From Nageia nagi (taxonomy: Eukaryota > Pinophyta): a stretch of DNA of 64,000 nt. The notes under the pieces were generated by a model. The model was not told the DNA's origin, did no database searches, and was given only the letters and a program-made list of their open reading frames with translations. The stretch spans positions 40,114,001 through 40,178,000 of the forward strand of contig JBITNC010000002.1 of NCBI GenBank assembly GCA_050084985.1. The letters run 5' to 3'. Made by a program: the position numbers and the translations under genes. Below are positions 13,301 to 28,300 of the stretch, piece by piece (positions within the stretch are counted from its first letter, which is position 1; every line of letters begins with the position of its first letter).

Positions 13301-16300
13301 TGTGCTAACAAACTGTTCAAATACTCTTCAAAACAGTCCCTTGATGATATCAAGAGGATGCAATAATGGAGGCTGCTATCCCAAGAAGTAGAGGCAGGAA
13401 ATGTTGTTGTTGGTGCATGCCTTCTCAACCTCCAATTTGTTACTTTGCTTCCAAACTGATTCCAATGCTTTGTTGCTCCAAAATTGTGTAAAATCACAAT
13501 CGATAGCATGCTGATATGACTTGTTTTAACAGCTTCAATGTTGCTCAAACACTTCCCAAATGCTCTCTTTTCGTTAGGACTTGATACTTGGCCCCTTTTG
13601 CAAACTGTACTGTTCTTGGAAGAGCTGATCTCAACCAAAACTATGAATAAATCAGTCAGTAGTGGAAACACGAAAATCTTCAAACCAATTTTCTCAAGGT
13701 CCTCCCAAACTGAATTATACTTGATTGTGCAAGAATCATAGAGAATGGATGGGAACTTTGGAGCATATAGTTGGAATTTCATATCTTGCTTGGCAACATC
13801 AAGATTCATACATGCTGTCATAGGAGATATCATTAAATGAACTTTCCCTTACTGCTGTTTACCCATTGGCTGAGCTGGTAAGGACTGAGTTTTCGCCTTT
13901 GTGAACTTCATCAAACATGGCGTAAGTTATACCTCCATCAATGAATCCAAAGGTACCAAGCAATGTAGTCATACGGATCTCAAAATGCATCAGTTTGTTA
14001 CCATTTATCATGGCAACCCAAAGAAATTGAATGAAATGAAGAGTGCTGATGTGATAAGTGTTGATATACCTTATGTCTTGCCGTCCAAAATCTAATTATG
14101 TGTTGATCTCCAAGGGTTCTCTTGCTACCATGAGAGACACTTCTTTAAAGGTGGCAAAATGGCTGAGTTTGACCTTTAATATGTGCTCTTTATATTCGAT
14201 AGGACTCTCACAAAAATCAGAGATGATACCTTGGCTGTCCCTTGTCATTGGCAATGGTTTCCGGCCTTCTTTTACCTTATAATTACTGCTGCGAATTCGA
14301 GGAGTATTGTGGCCCCTTTTACTTGTTGTATGGGATAACCGTTGTGACAATAAGCTTCATTTGCTTGTATCCAAAACTGAGTAGAGACGTAAGAGGTGAA
14401 ACCATACCCAACATGTTGTAAAAACCAACAATGTTGCTTCCCCATGTGGCATGTATATTAGGACTGGTTTTTGTCATCAATGGCTGCCCAAAATCTGAGT
14501 GTAGTAAATGAGCCTGATTTTTCCCTTTATAAATGGCACTTAATTTGTTCAACCAATCATGAAATACTTCTCTATATGTGGCTACAATTGTACCAAGGAG
14601 GGTGATCATACTAACCAACAGTTTGATTCTACCTTTTGCCAAACCCAAACTCCACATCATTGCAGCCATATAAATGAATGTGTCTGTTGTCATAAAAATC
14701 AAAATGCATATCATACCTCACAGTAGTCATATCATGGCTGATTCCTATCTCCAAATAGTGCCTAGATAGGTCCTAAAGTGGGATGTCGCCCTCAAGATGC
14801 TTTAAAGACTCTTCAAGAGTGGGACAGGTTTTTTGGAAATCACAAACTGTTTCATGAATGCAATCAAAACAAAGCTGATCACAAGTGTAAATCACACCTC
14901 TCAACAAGAAAAAGCTATTTTCATAGGAACTCCTTTATTTCCCCTTGGTCGTGGCACCTTTTGTTGTATTTTCTTTGATCCTTATCAAGTGTGTAGTTTC
15001 AAACCTTATGGAAAACTCAATAATTATGTCATATGCCCCACAAATGTTCTGCGCAATGCAACTCTGAAGTCTACGTGTACATGTGTGTACAAGATTTTAA
15101 GAATATCAGCAAAAATTGGCGTTTTAAGAGTTTTTTGGTGGTTGCCTAAAAGTCTACATGTACATGTGTACAAGATTTTTAGGTGATTTTTGGGAATGAT
15201 TCACATGTAAACATTGATTTAAATTTACAATATATATTCTTGAATTATTTTATTTTTTATACAAAAAAAAAGAAGGAAAATGGTCATAGAAGTGACCTTT
15301 TGTTTTCTTCTTGAATAAGTGTTCTCCGTTTTCTGTATGTGTATATTTCTTTCTCCCCTTTTCTGTATGTGCAGGCTTTTCACATTGTCAACAGCTTTCT
15401 GAAGTAACAGTACCAAGGATGAGTTCCCAAAACCCTTGTTATATCTCTTGTTTAATATTGAATTGGATTTGTTATTTTCTTGCAAGTTGGTTTACAAAGA
15501 TTTTTTTCTCATTTTGCTTTTTATATATTTTGAATATTGTAATTGAGCCTTGAAGGAGACAATTTCGATACCCCAATCGCACACATCTCTTCTTGTACCT
15601 TTTTTTGCAATTATCAGCCACTAGTAGACACTGGGTACTAACAATTTAATTAAGTTCCATAAATATATCTTTTCTCTTAATTGGCCAAGCTTGTAATTGT
15701 TCCATGTGCAAAAAATTTCTAATTGTTTGATATCTATTTATTTGTGCTGTAATCTGCAGGTTTTATATTGATATGAAATGTGGTCCTTGATGCCACTTTG
15801 AGTTATTTCTTTCTGAGTTTGGTTTGGATGTGATATGAGTTTTACTGTTTAAAAAAGCCCTTGCATTTACTTTTCATTCTTCTGGAAAGAACTAAAGTAT
15901 ATGAATGTGTAGTATCTAAGGGTGACTTAACTATAAGTTTTTGTTTGGAGGAAAAATTAGAGAGGAAGAGAGATATTTGTGTCACAAACTTTTGACTACT
16001 TTTGTTGAATTTGTAAATGTGAATCAGCAATCTATATTTCCATAACTCAACTCAGTTGACTATTGTGGATATAAAATCTGAAGATGGTGCTATCCTCTAT
16101 ATATCACCAATTTGTGAAGTGCTGAACTTAATGAAGGGTTTATGATTTTATCTTTAATGTCAAGTTTTAGAAAATTTCTCTTCCAAACACATTTGTTGAT
16201 TATGAATATATAACTGTAGTTTGGATGTGCATTGTTGATTTGAATTTATTTGGCTATTTGGAATATTTCAAATGATCTGTAGTCACATTTGGAGTTACTA

Positions 16301-19300
16301 TGGATTAAACTCTAACTCATGCTCATTATATGATAGATAGATAGATAAATCTTTTAATGTCCTTTTAAACCCATTGGTTTGTAGGACCTATCAAAGTTGT
16401 TGTCCAGAAATAAATAAATATCAATTAAACATTTAATTGATTGTTTCTCACAGTAAAGTTGTATATTAAAATCACCAAGCTTGTTTTGGTTATCTTGGTT
16501 TATGAATTCATGGATCAAACTGTAATTACAAATATCTTTGTAAGTTTGTCTGATGTCTTTGTAGAGTAGGCCAAAAAAGAGAAAATGAGTCTCATCCTTT
16601 ATGACATCTAGGTTACAGAACTTACAATTCTTTTATCTCAAAGTATTTTAGGTATTGCCCATCTACGAGTTTCACTATGTAGTTTGTGATAATTAGTTCT
16701 TAATTTTGCGATCACAAGTTTCTTTTTGAAACGAATAATCTTATGTGAGTAGGATGGATGTTCGAATTTTGAATTAATGATATTTTTATAGTAAGCTAGT
16801 TTTCTTATCTTTGATGTTATCATCACTCCAAAATATGCTGGATAGACATGGCTTATTAGTATTTAGTGCAATTGGTTGAGCAGATATCAAAGAATTGATT
16901 TCCGTGTACCAAAATCCTTAAGGGACTGCGTAAATTCCAAAGAAGGGTAAGTTTAAATAAACGTTATACTTGCCTCAGCAATATTCATCTTCAACTATTT
17001 TAATAATGATTTGGAATATCTTGTGGTACTTCAAATAACGCGATAGAAGTGAGTTTGGATTGTTAAATAGAAGCCGTTTTTGATAGCTTTAATAATCTTT
17101 TTTAAATAATGTGTTGGTTAGAGTCAAACCTAAGTTTTTGGGGGGTTTAACTAATTGTGCAAACTTGTTCTAACATTCAGTGAGAAGGCTTCATGGAAAG
17201 ATATATGTTCCTTCAAAGTCGTTCCACATAAAAAGTTCTCCTCTCTTCAGCTGTATGACTTACAGGATGAGTATATTCAAGAACAAATCAAGAGGCCTGT
17301 GGAAAGGACAACTTGCAGAGTAGGTACCATGCTCGAATGGATGCATAACGTTCTCATTTGTTTATTGCCAGTTGTTAGTACTGAAGTGTTATTGGGGCAC
17401 ATATTCTATTGTTCACAGTGTGCCTATTCTATTGTTCACAGTTCACATATTTTGATATATAACATGTGAAAAATTATAAATTTAAAAAGCCAAATATTAA
17501 AACTAAAAGTACGCCTGCATGGTTTTAAAAATGAGGGAAATGTGAGGCACCATATGTCCCATTCCCATTCTTCCTCGATTCGCCATCTTTGTCAATGACA
17601 TCCCCAGAACTGCTCCCTTTCCCCCTCTATCATCCTTGGCATTACTCTTATCTTATGTTTCTCGCCACCTACATTTTTTTTGTTCTTTATTGTCCATCAA
17701 TTATCCCTTACCTCTGCATTAACCCCTTTCCTGCATCTTAACATTCTTTACCGCCTGAAGTTTTCTACCTTTTGATCCTCAATTTTCCCTCATTTGCCTC
17801 ACCTTTCCATTTGCTGACCACACTATGTTAACCCTTCATCCAGATAATAGCTAGTTCCAGTTCCCCATACTCTATTTTTCCTGCTCTTATTACTTGCTTT
17901 AATTGTTTCCAATTCCTTTTGGATGCTCTCTCTCCTACCTCTCCTACCTTTTTCTAACTCCTGCATCCATTTCTTTTAAGTGCTACATACCCTACCCTAT
18001 TCATAGGAGGTTGGTTACTTGTTAGCACTGGTTTGGCTTGTGATGTATTTGGGAGCCCTTGGATCCTAACTAAACAAAGAAGTAATGGTTTTGTTCTAAT
18101 TGATTTCTTAAACAAACTGGAGGAGATTTTTGATCATGTTTGCTACGTAGAAAGACCCATGAGTGTAAGGTTTTAACTTTTATGTCTAGGATACGAAGAA
18201 TGAAGAGTTTTTTGTAAGATGTGTTATGCATTTTTGTCATTAATGTTGCATCTCATCTTCATGCTACTCCCTTTTTGCATTCTAGTGTTCTTTAGTCATC
18301 ATGCATTTTTTCACTTTGTGTTTGCTTTCATCTATCAACGAGTCATCTTGCATGTTGTCCCTTTTCATAGTTGGTCCATCACTGAGTCATCTTGCATTTC
18401 TCCATTTCATTCTGTAGCATTTTTTCTGTCATATGTCTAGTGCATCGTCTTTCTTTTTCCATTTTCTTTACCATTTGATCTTGTTTTAAATGTCCAAGAA
18501 ACGAGGAATTTGCAGGAGGCCATGACTTATGTAACTCATCACTACCCACTCTTATAAACAATTTATTAATATTTCAAAAGTAAGAAAAGTTTGAAGTACT
18601 GAAAATAATACCTTACATCTAAAATAACATACTATTATAATGTAGGGTAATGAATATTCTCATCTTTATAATATATTGAAAGGCCATTTATTTATATCTT
18701 ATTAAAAAATTAATGATGAAAAACAATTGAAATTTAGAAATAAACCATGGGTTTTGGCTTGCTATTCAGTTGACGAGATTCCATACTATAGTTTCCAAGG
18801 AAAGTTAACTGTAAAGTTTGTACTAATCTATGCAAAGTGAAGAGTATAAATGTATTAGTTTTTATGGCTATATTAAGATAGTGGCATTCAAACATGGTGG
18901 CTTCATTTTTGCTATTCAGTTGACGAGATTCCATACTATAGTTTCCAAGGAAAGTAAACTGTGAAGTTTGCATTAATGATTAATCTATGCAAAGTGAAGA
19001 GTATACATGTTTGATTTTTTTTAGCTATATTAGGATAGTGGTATTCAAACATGGTGGCTTTATATGGATGCTACTTTTAGAGAAAGTTTGAATTGGATAC
19101 AAATTGAATTGATTTAAATGGCTGCACCATCAACATCATGCAAATTGAATTGATTTATCAAGATGCTCATATCCAAAAACATAAGGAGAAAATTGAGTTC
19201 TCCTTGCAAGTCACTCGTTTACAACATATGGGTCAAGTCCAATCCATGCCCAAGCATCGCTGCTCCTCCCCCCTCAGAACTATGCTCTTGAACCAGCATC

Positions 19301-22300
19301 TATGCCTTCATTCTGGTTACTAAGGCTGTTGATGGTGCCACACGACTAATTGATTCCCAAGCCTAACCAAGTTACAGCCTCCACTATGTTCCTTTGGCTG
19401 TTGCTGTCCTAATTTTATCCTGTCTCTACCAGCTTCAAATCCCATATTCACATACTTCCACATAGCTTCGATGCCATTGTCTTCTCACGACCCCCTGTGC
19501 CAAAGGCAGCATGACTAATTTTTCCATCCATAGCAGAGTTACTGTTTCCATCCATCTATCTATTGGATTAATCTGGGCTCAACTAGAAGGTGAAGTCCTT
19601 TTCCCTTGCTTCTTAAATGTCTCCTAACCTTCCATGTCTTTCTTGATAGCTTCTGGAAGCCCTTGACAATTCATAGAAATCAATGTGAAAGAAGAATTCG
19701 CTAAGGTTTGAAACTAATAAATGATTTATCTCACACATCCATAAAATACAAGAAGATAGTGTCAAATTATCATCTAACATTCAGATGTAGAACAAGAAAA
19801 TATTTATCATTCCATGACTGACGTTCACAGCCAGTGTTACATGGGGACATGCTCCCTACACCCAAGGAGCTGTCACCGTCCCCTTAGCATTCCTAGGGAA
19901 CTTCATCATGTTTTGTTTCATTGACATGATCAAATTGGAGATTAATAATGATATATAACTTTTTCTGATTTCATGTTTTCATTTCTTATTTTACTCTTGT
20001 GGTTGAATGTATTGAAGAAACTAGATTTACTACATTTTACATATTTTTTGTATTAATAGCCTCCTGTTCCTTGCTATACTAGAAACCCATCCAGGTGTCT
20101 CCAGCCGTTCCCATCCTCAATACTTAGTGTAACATTGTTCACAACATATTGCCTTATAAGGCTATGAGAGACTTCTTGAAATAGGAGAATCAATGAATCA
20201 TTTTCACAAATATCATTGCCCTAGACAATATTATATCCCAACACAACGTTATAGTTTTCTTACCATCCTCCTGATCTAATGCCCACCTCCTTTTTGATAC
20301 TATTGGCTTCTCCACTGCCTTATTTATAAACATGGTTGATGTTAATAATATTGAGCTTATGCTGTGTTGTGCCCGCACAACACACCTCAAGATGCAGCAT
20401 TTTGGGGATTCAATTTTTGCAAACAGCAATGAGCAACATTGCCTGTGCATGATCAACTTATGGCCGGTATGGAGACCCAGAACGATGAGATGATCAAACA
20501 ATGCATGAGCATGCCCCGAAGTCATGAAGAGAGTTCAGCTCAGCCAGTGACCAAGTCAAGGCCTGATCTCAAGTGCATCTCACAAGATGGAGTCATGGAT
20601 CATGATAGCAACCTAGACAGTGGAGTTTTGAGCGACTGACCATCAAGGTAGAAAAAGTGTCGTTTTGGCAAGTTTGAGCAACAAAGGTGCCAAGACGACA
20701 AAAGGTGTGTTTTTTGTCGAGTTTGAGCTTGGGAGCAATGGATACAGTTAAGATGACGAAAATGCGCATTTTTGTACAAATTGAGCCCAGAAAGGGTATC
20801 TACAGCCAAAACATGTGTTTTTGTCAATTTTGACTCTAAAGAGCCAGAAAATGGTCAATAGGATGGAAAAGCGTGTTTTGGTCAATTTTGAGCTTGACAA
20901 TGGTTAGTATCGTGAAAATGTGCATTTTTGCACAGTTTGGACCCAGAAAGCTCGGAAATGACCAAAAATGCAAGTTTGGCCTCAAGGTGCTCGGAAATGC
21001 CAGAAATGGCGTTTTTGTGTATCTTGAGTCCGAAAGGCCAGGAATGTAAACTTTGAGCTTAAAATACCGGAAATGATCATTTTTCCACCGTTTGAGCTCA
21101 AAAATGTCCGAAAATGCCGAAAATGGTTGAAATGCATACTTAGAACCCAAGAATGCTAGAAATGCACCGTTTGGGCTTGTAAAAAACGGAAAAGGACGGG
21201 AATGTGCTATATAGCTTGGAATAAACGAGGAAAGCAAGTTTGAGTGCCCTTGGGGAGTAAAATCAAAAAGTGAGTGTTTTGGCATCCGGAAAGCTTCAGG
21301 TTGAGCCCAAAAAGTAAGTTTTTTCAAAGTGCTCGGAATGAAAATCTAAGAGAGGTGTGATGCCAAATGACAAATCAAGGTCACTTTGCTCTTGGAAATG
21401 TCGAAAAACTCGACTTTTGACCCCCGAAAAGTTAGGGAGGAGTTTTCCAAGTTTTCCCTCAATCAAATTTCGAAAAATGGCCTATTCTCTTCAAAACCTG
21501 TGCCTACCTTTTGGGAGGCCTAGATTGATCCGAAATGGCAATTTTTGAGCTCAGAAGCGTAGAGATCGTGATTCTACATCAAATTGGTCTTTCAAGTTCA
21601 TGGTTTCGACAAGTTTTGCTCCACAAAAAATGAAAAAAGCAGGAAAATAAATAAAAGGACAGCCAATAGGAATGCTCCAAAATTTTGAAAATTTCAAAAT
21701 TGTAAAAATGAAAATCCAAAGATGAGATAGGGTGGCAAATAAAAAATTAAGCACTTTTCCTCTTGGAATTTTTGAAATTGGGCAAATTTTGACTCTCCTA
21801 AAGGTAGGCATTGGTTTTAGGTGTTTTCCCTCATTTTTCAAAATTTTCAAAACACCCCAAATGCCTCAAAACCTGCGCCTACCCTTTTTGTGCCCCAAAA
21901 GTGAAAAAAAATTGGACCTTCAAGGGGTATAGGATGGGATTCCACATAAGATTGTTGATTTGAGTTTTTCAAAAAAATGAGATCTACCTTTTCAAATCAT
22001 CAAAATTCGATTGGCCAATGAGAGAGCTCCAAAATTTTTCTAAATTTTTTAAAGTTGGCCAAATAAAAAAACAAAAGTGAGGTAGGGTAGCAAATTTGAA
22101 GGAGACCAATATTGCCTCTTAAAAATTTGCAAAAGAAACCAATTTTTGCCCTTCCGTTTCCTATGTGGCAGTTTTGGCATGTTTCCCATATTTTCCAAAT
22201 TCCAAAAAACATGCCAAGACTCTCAAAACTAGCACCTAGCCTCCAAGCCTCCTTTTTTGCTCAAAATAAAAAAAAAAATTGATCCTAGAAGCATGGGAAA

Positions 22301-25300
22301 TCTAATTTTGCATTTTTTTCAAGTTTCAAGTTTTTTGAAAAAAGTGGATCTACTCTCCCAAAATGACAAAATTTGGATCAGCTAATGGGAGAGCTTGAAA
22401 ATTTTTCAAAATTTTCAAAAAAATTTCAAAATCAAAATTGGAAAGAAAGGTAGGATGCAAAATTCCAAGGAGATCAACATTGTCTCTTGCAATGTTGCAA
22501 AAAAACCAAATTTACCTCCTCAAAAAGCTAGGCAGCAGTTTTGGCATGTTTCCCTCATTCTAAATTTTCCAAAAACATGTGAAGACCCTCAAAACCAGCA
22601 CCTAGCATGCAAAACCCTTTTTTTGCCCAAAATTTGAAAAAATTGATTCTAAGGAATGAGAAATCCAATTTTGCATATTTTTCATGTTTTAAGTTTTTTG
22701 AAAAAAGTGGATCTAACCCCTCAAAATGACAAAATTTGGATCAGCCAATGGGAGAGCTCCAAAATTTTCCAAAGTTTTCAAAAAAAATCTTAAAATCAAA
22801 ATTGGAAAGAAAGGTAAGGTAGCAAATCCAAATGTGAGCATCTTTGCCTCTTACAAATTAGCCAAAAAAACAAGTTTTGACCCTCCAAAAGGTAGGCGCT
22901 GATTTTGCCTTTTTTCCATGTTTTCTCCACTTTCCCAACGTTGGGGATGAAAAAGATAAGTTCAAAATGCAAAATTTTTGGTCTAAAATGCTAGGATGTT
23001 GACATGTGGCACTATTTGAGCCCTCAAAGTTTATAAATACATGCATACCCCCTCCATTTTTCACCACTCTCATTTGTGTACCTTTATGCTGCCCAAATTT
23101 TTAAGAATTTGAGAGCAAAGTGAAAAAAGAAAGCCATTTTTCAGCCTTGGAGAATTTTCCAAACACTTAGCATCTTAGCTATTCCTCCAAACTCCATTAA
23201 AATTCGAAATCCAAGCATTCTCCATTTACATGAACTTCATTTTCCAAGTTTTTGAAGATTTTCATGTCAAAACCCCATTTTTCCAAACCTTAAACGCTTG
23301 AAAATTTATTTTTTAAGAATTCAAGTTTGATCACTTTTTTGGATACCCTTTATCCTTGTGATCGACTTTTATTTCAGAAAAAAACCAATATGTATATATA
23401 TGATCCAAGATTTGAGTGCTTAAAATCCTCATTTCTTTAAACAATTTCAATTCTTTTTTCAAAAACTCCAAAAATTGTTTTTGAAGTCCGTTTTGGCCAT
23501 TTCAAAGTTTGAAACACCTTCCCCACTCATTCCCCATCCAAGGTGTTAAAATTAGATTTCGAAATCATTCGCCAATTTTGCCAAATTCCACCACTTTTTC
23601 CTGTTGAAAAAGTCAACTTTTTTTGAGAAAAATTGAAAATTCTTCAAACTTTCTAAAATTTTGCCAAGGCATTCCCCTTTGAGTTAGTTACCTTTGTATC
23701 ATACCAAACTCACCCAAAAAAGCATTGAAAATTGCAAATCTTGACATTTTTCGATGATGGCACACTTAGAGAAAAAAATGCCCAAAATCCCAATTTTTTG
23801 AAAAATTCTCTTAGCTTGCCTAGAAAGTGCCACAAGCTTCCCAAGACTCCTCTAACATTGTGTTCTCTTGGATAGGAAGAAGATGGCGTTAGTTGCTCAG
23901 AATATCAAAGATAGGACAGACGCTATTCATAGGACGCTATTAGATAGTTCAATGTGCCAGACTATCTATTTTGAAGCTTTCAGGACTTCTAACTCCAGAA
24001 GATGGTGTTCCTAAGTAGTTGATTTAAGCGTTCTTAAAGATGAGCCAAGTGCAAAATGGGAAATTAAGTACCTTTGCCCTTGTAGATGATGAAGGATCAA
24101 GTGACCAAGCGGGTGCTTCCAGGGATGGATAGACAGTATAGATTTTTGGTAATAGAGAGTTTGATGACAAGGGTGATGAAGAGTACAATTTCAGACACAT
24201 TTGGGCTTGGAACTTTTCAATTCTGACCAAAGGAGCTCCCTAGGGACGAGATGAAGACATAGAAGTGATGCTACCAAGAAGTGTGGAGTTGAGCTTAGAC
24301 ATGGAAAATTGAGTTTTTTCAAACAAGTTGAAATGGAAATCTAAGAGAAAGGTGTGATGCCAAATGAAAATTTAGGCAACTTTGCTCTTGGAAATTTCGA
24401 AAAAACTCAAGTTTTCACCTTCAAAATCCTTGGGGGAGGGGGGTTTGTTGACATATAGCCGTTTTTCAAAATTCTCGAAAATGGCCTATCTTTCCCAAAA
24501 CCTGCGCCTACCTTTTGGAAGGCCTAAATTGATCGAAATATGAAATTTTTGAGCTTGGGAGTATGGAGAATGCAATTCTACATCAAATTGGTCTTTCAAG
24601 TTTGCAATTTGGACAAGATTTGCTCCCTCAAAAGTGGAAAAAACAGAAAAATGAGCAAAAGGGAGTAAAGGGCAGCCAATAGAAATGTTGAAATTTTCCA
24701 AAATCCAAAAATTGCCAAATCAAAATCTAAGAGAAAGATGTGATGCCAAATCCAATTTTAGGCACCTTTGCTCTTGAAAATTTTGGAAAAACACAAACAT
24801 ACCTCCCCAAAAGCTAGATGCATGTTTGGCAAAAGATAGGCCATTTTTCGAAATCTCAAAATCTCCCTACCTTCCTTAAAACCAGCACCTATCTTTTTTG
24901 CACCCCATAATTGATAAAAAGAGAAATTTTTGATCTTCATGAGGTGTAGGATGGAATTTCACACAAGTTTGATGATTTGAGTTTTTAAAAAAAGTGAAAT
25001 TTAGTCTTCCAAAATCATCAAAAAGTGATCAGCCAATGAGAGCTTTAAAATTTTCCAAATTTTCAAAAAAATTAAAAAATTGAAAAAGAACCCTTTTTTT
25101 TGAAATTGAAAAATCTCCATATCTTTCCTAAAACCTGAGCCAAGCATGGAGGGCTTAAAATTTTGTCAAAAATTGAAATTTTTTATCATAGGAGCATGAG
25201 AAATCCAATTTTGCACAAGTTTGATGTTATATGTTTTTGAAAAAAAGTGGATCTATGTGATGACCTAAAATCACCCTCAACAAAAACACTCCAACTATGA

Positions 25301-28300
25301 TACTCAAACCCTCAATGAATGTTGCAGACACACCCATGTTAGGCCCCCTAGGGCACCCAAACCCCCTACAATGTAGACGTGAGCCTCTTAAGGCTTCCAT
25401 GCAACCCCTATAACCTAATGTCAGCCCTCTAAGGCACACACCAACACTTGGCACCTCAACGAATGCCTCACAGGTGAATATGTAATGCTTGAACACCCAT
25501 GAATGCAATGAAGCTTCCAACACCAGTATACAAAAGACACAACACATACATAAACAATGCACAACACAATGGAGAGAGACACAAGCTATATTTTATTATG
25601 ATATGGGTTCCAAACCCTCTGCAAGCCGAACACCACAAGAAAAACTCACTCCATCAGACTCCAAATCTTCTCTTGCGAAGGAGCCTCCTCGAACCCTAGC
25701 GACCATTGAAGGTAGAAGCTTGCCCTCGAAATACCACCAGATGGAATAGGTGACCCACCTAAGTCGTAGAATGCCAGGCTCCCAACTTTGTCACCCCTCT
25801 AGATGTCGTCTTGTAATAATGCTCAGCACCACCAAGACTTGAATGCCCAATCGGGTTCAGTATAGAAGAATTATAATCAATAGCTAATCACATCAGGGAG
25901 TTCCATCCTCAATATATAGTCTCTCCTAGATCTCACCCAAGAATCATGTGCATGCCTCTCTATTCCAATGTTACCTACAACTTAGACAAGCAGTCCCATT
26001 CTTATTCCTACATGCATTGAATACACAACACAACATACTCATCTCCCAAGGAGTGGGACGTCACATTCCAAGGAGTCAATATGGGGCTGTTCATAGAATT
26101 CCCTGGGCGGCCACAAAGTGGAAGACTGGTTCGGCTGGCAAACTTCAAGAGACCATAACTCCTTCGTTTCTTGATGAAACCATGTCATGTGACCTGTCAA
26201 AACGTTTCCCACGAGATGCCCTATCCAAAGAACCAATCATATCAACTCACCAAGACCTGTGGCGAACTCTACCTTCTGAAAGGTGATGTTACAGGGATTC
26301 CCACAATCCAGGATTACCCATACACACAACACTACATTGGGATTCCCACAATCCAGGATTACCCATACACATAACACAACATCACTACTCAAGGGGAGAC
26401 ATGCCATTTTTGGGCTCACAGTGGGGTCCACAAACCATAAGCTCGTGCTTGAGTTACACATATACAACATGAACATGAACATGAACAACACCTAGAATAC
26501 AAAGAGGCCATGATACAATTGTTCATTGACTCAAATGGGATGTCACAGAGCCTCCCCTCTTGAATTACTTGCCCTCAAGCAAACGTAGAAGATCACAACA
26601 CCTAGTCCTTACTGCATTCGCGGAAACTATCAGTTGAAATGCATGATGAGGGAATTCAGCTTCAACATGTACCACAGTAGACGAAGATGTGGAGTGAATA
26701 GTTGGAACTCCATGCTCTCGTCGCAAGGCAAGTGGTAAACTCCTCAGTTTGTTGTGTATGTCCTTCCTCAATAACTGCTCTGCAACAATCCTCCATAGCC
26801 ATAGTGGTGTATGCACACTAAGGCCGAGCTGTACCTGCAAAACCCTTGGAAATATAAATGTTAACATGGGATTAGTAGAGCCTAGGCTCCTTTTAGGTAG
26901 CAAGTCCACCTCCAAACTCCACTCAGAAACTCCCAGGCTCCTCATGGCCAATATGAGGTGAAACACCATCTCATCCTCCAGCTCCTGAAACCTCCATGAG
27001 GGGAATGCAACCTCCCTCAAGCTCCACAATGGGTGTCCATCATCTTGATGCCTCCAATCAGCAGTCCCAAACTCCTCCATCCTCAACATGAAGCTCCAAT
27101 CATCCTGGATACCCAACATGGCAAGACAATCCTCCCAAATGCTCAACATGAGATGGCTACTCCTCAAACTACTCAAAGTGGGTGGGAAAGGCACCTGAAT
27201 GCTCAACACGCATACGTCAAACTCGTCCTCTAGAGTGTGCACAATAGTCCTCAGACCATCATCAAGGCATACAGTAACAGTACATCTACTAACAACAGTA
27301 AAAGAGTCATCATTCTCAGTTCTCAACTCATGCAAGACAACTCTCGAATCAAGATATGCAAGGACAGTCCCATGAAGTCTTCAATGATGTGTTAACAACA
27401 ACACCTAGATCAATTGCTGCAAATGCAACAACAGCCCCTAAGCAAGTGGCAGATGCGGCGCCATATGCAGTCCAATCAAACACAGCCAACATGTCATCAA
27501 GTGCAGCTCTTAAGACATGAATGGAACCCTCCAGAAATGCCATCATTATCCCTGTGTCAACATCAGCCAATTCACTAACATGTGTCGCCCATAGTAAGCG
27601 ATTGGCAGCCCTCAAACTATCATAAGATGATGCATCTACAGCCCTTCTTAACTTGGCAACCAATACACCTCCAAGTGCAGCCTCAAGAGTGTCAACAAAC
27701 GCAACCTTCACTATGTGAACAGCAGCTTCAAACCCATCAAATACATCAATCCCATGTATGACAACGTAGCGTTTGGTTCCCATCTTGCAACCATAATAAC
27801 ATCATCAAATGCAGCCCATAATGAGTGAACAACAGCTTCAAATTCATTAAATGAATCAGTACTATGTATGACAACATTAGTGTTTGCTCCTTCTCTTGCA
27901 ACAACCATAACCTCATCCAATGCAGCCCATAATGAGGGGACAGCAACACCCAATGCCACCTTGACTTTATTAGTCAACATACCATCATTCACAGCCCTCA
28001 TTGTTATGTCAACTATGACCAGAAACATTGTAACACTAGTCCTCCCTACAATGATAGCTGATAACACTCTCATTGTGACATTGTCAAAGCCCTTGTCTTC
28101 CAAAGCGAAATCTAAAATCAACAAGGCTGAACGGATGGACCTTGCATACCTCCAACACCTCAAGTGATCATTTTGGAACACAACGTTCCATACTCATGGT
28201 TGCAAGTATTTCCTTATGGATTGAAACTTTGAGAGGGAATCCTCCAATGGTTGTGCAAGTGATGTAGCTATCTGCAGTCTCTCTTGTTTTTTGTATACAA

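Noticed and set aside
20836-21327. 163-residue minus ORF
   Set aside because: Follows the period of the degenerate repeats; the composition (Phe/Pro/Ser) and lack of motifs indicate a by-product.
26565-27335. 256-residue minus ORF as a real host gene
   Set aside because: It lies between the polypurine tract and the interior of a complete LTR element; no known domain. Kept only as part of the element interior.
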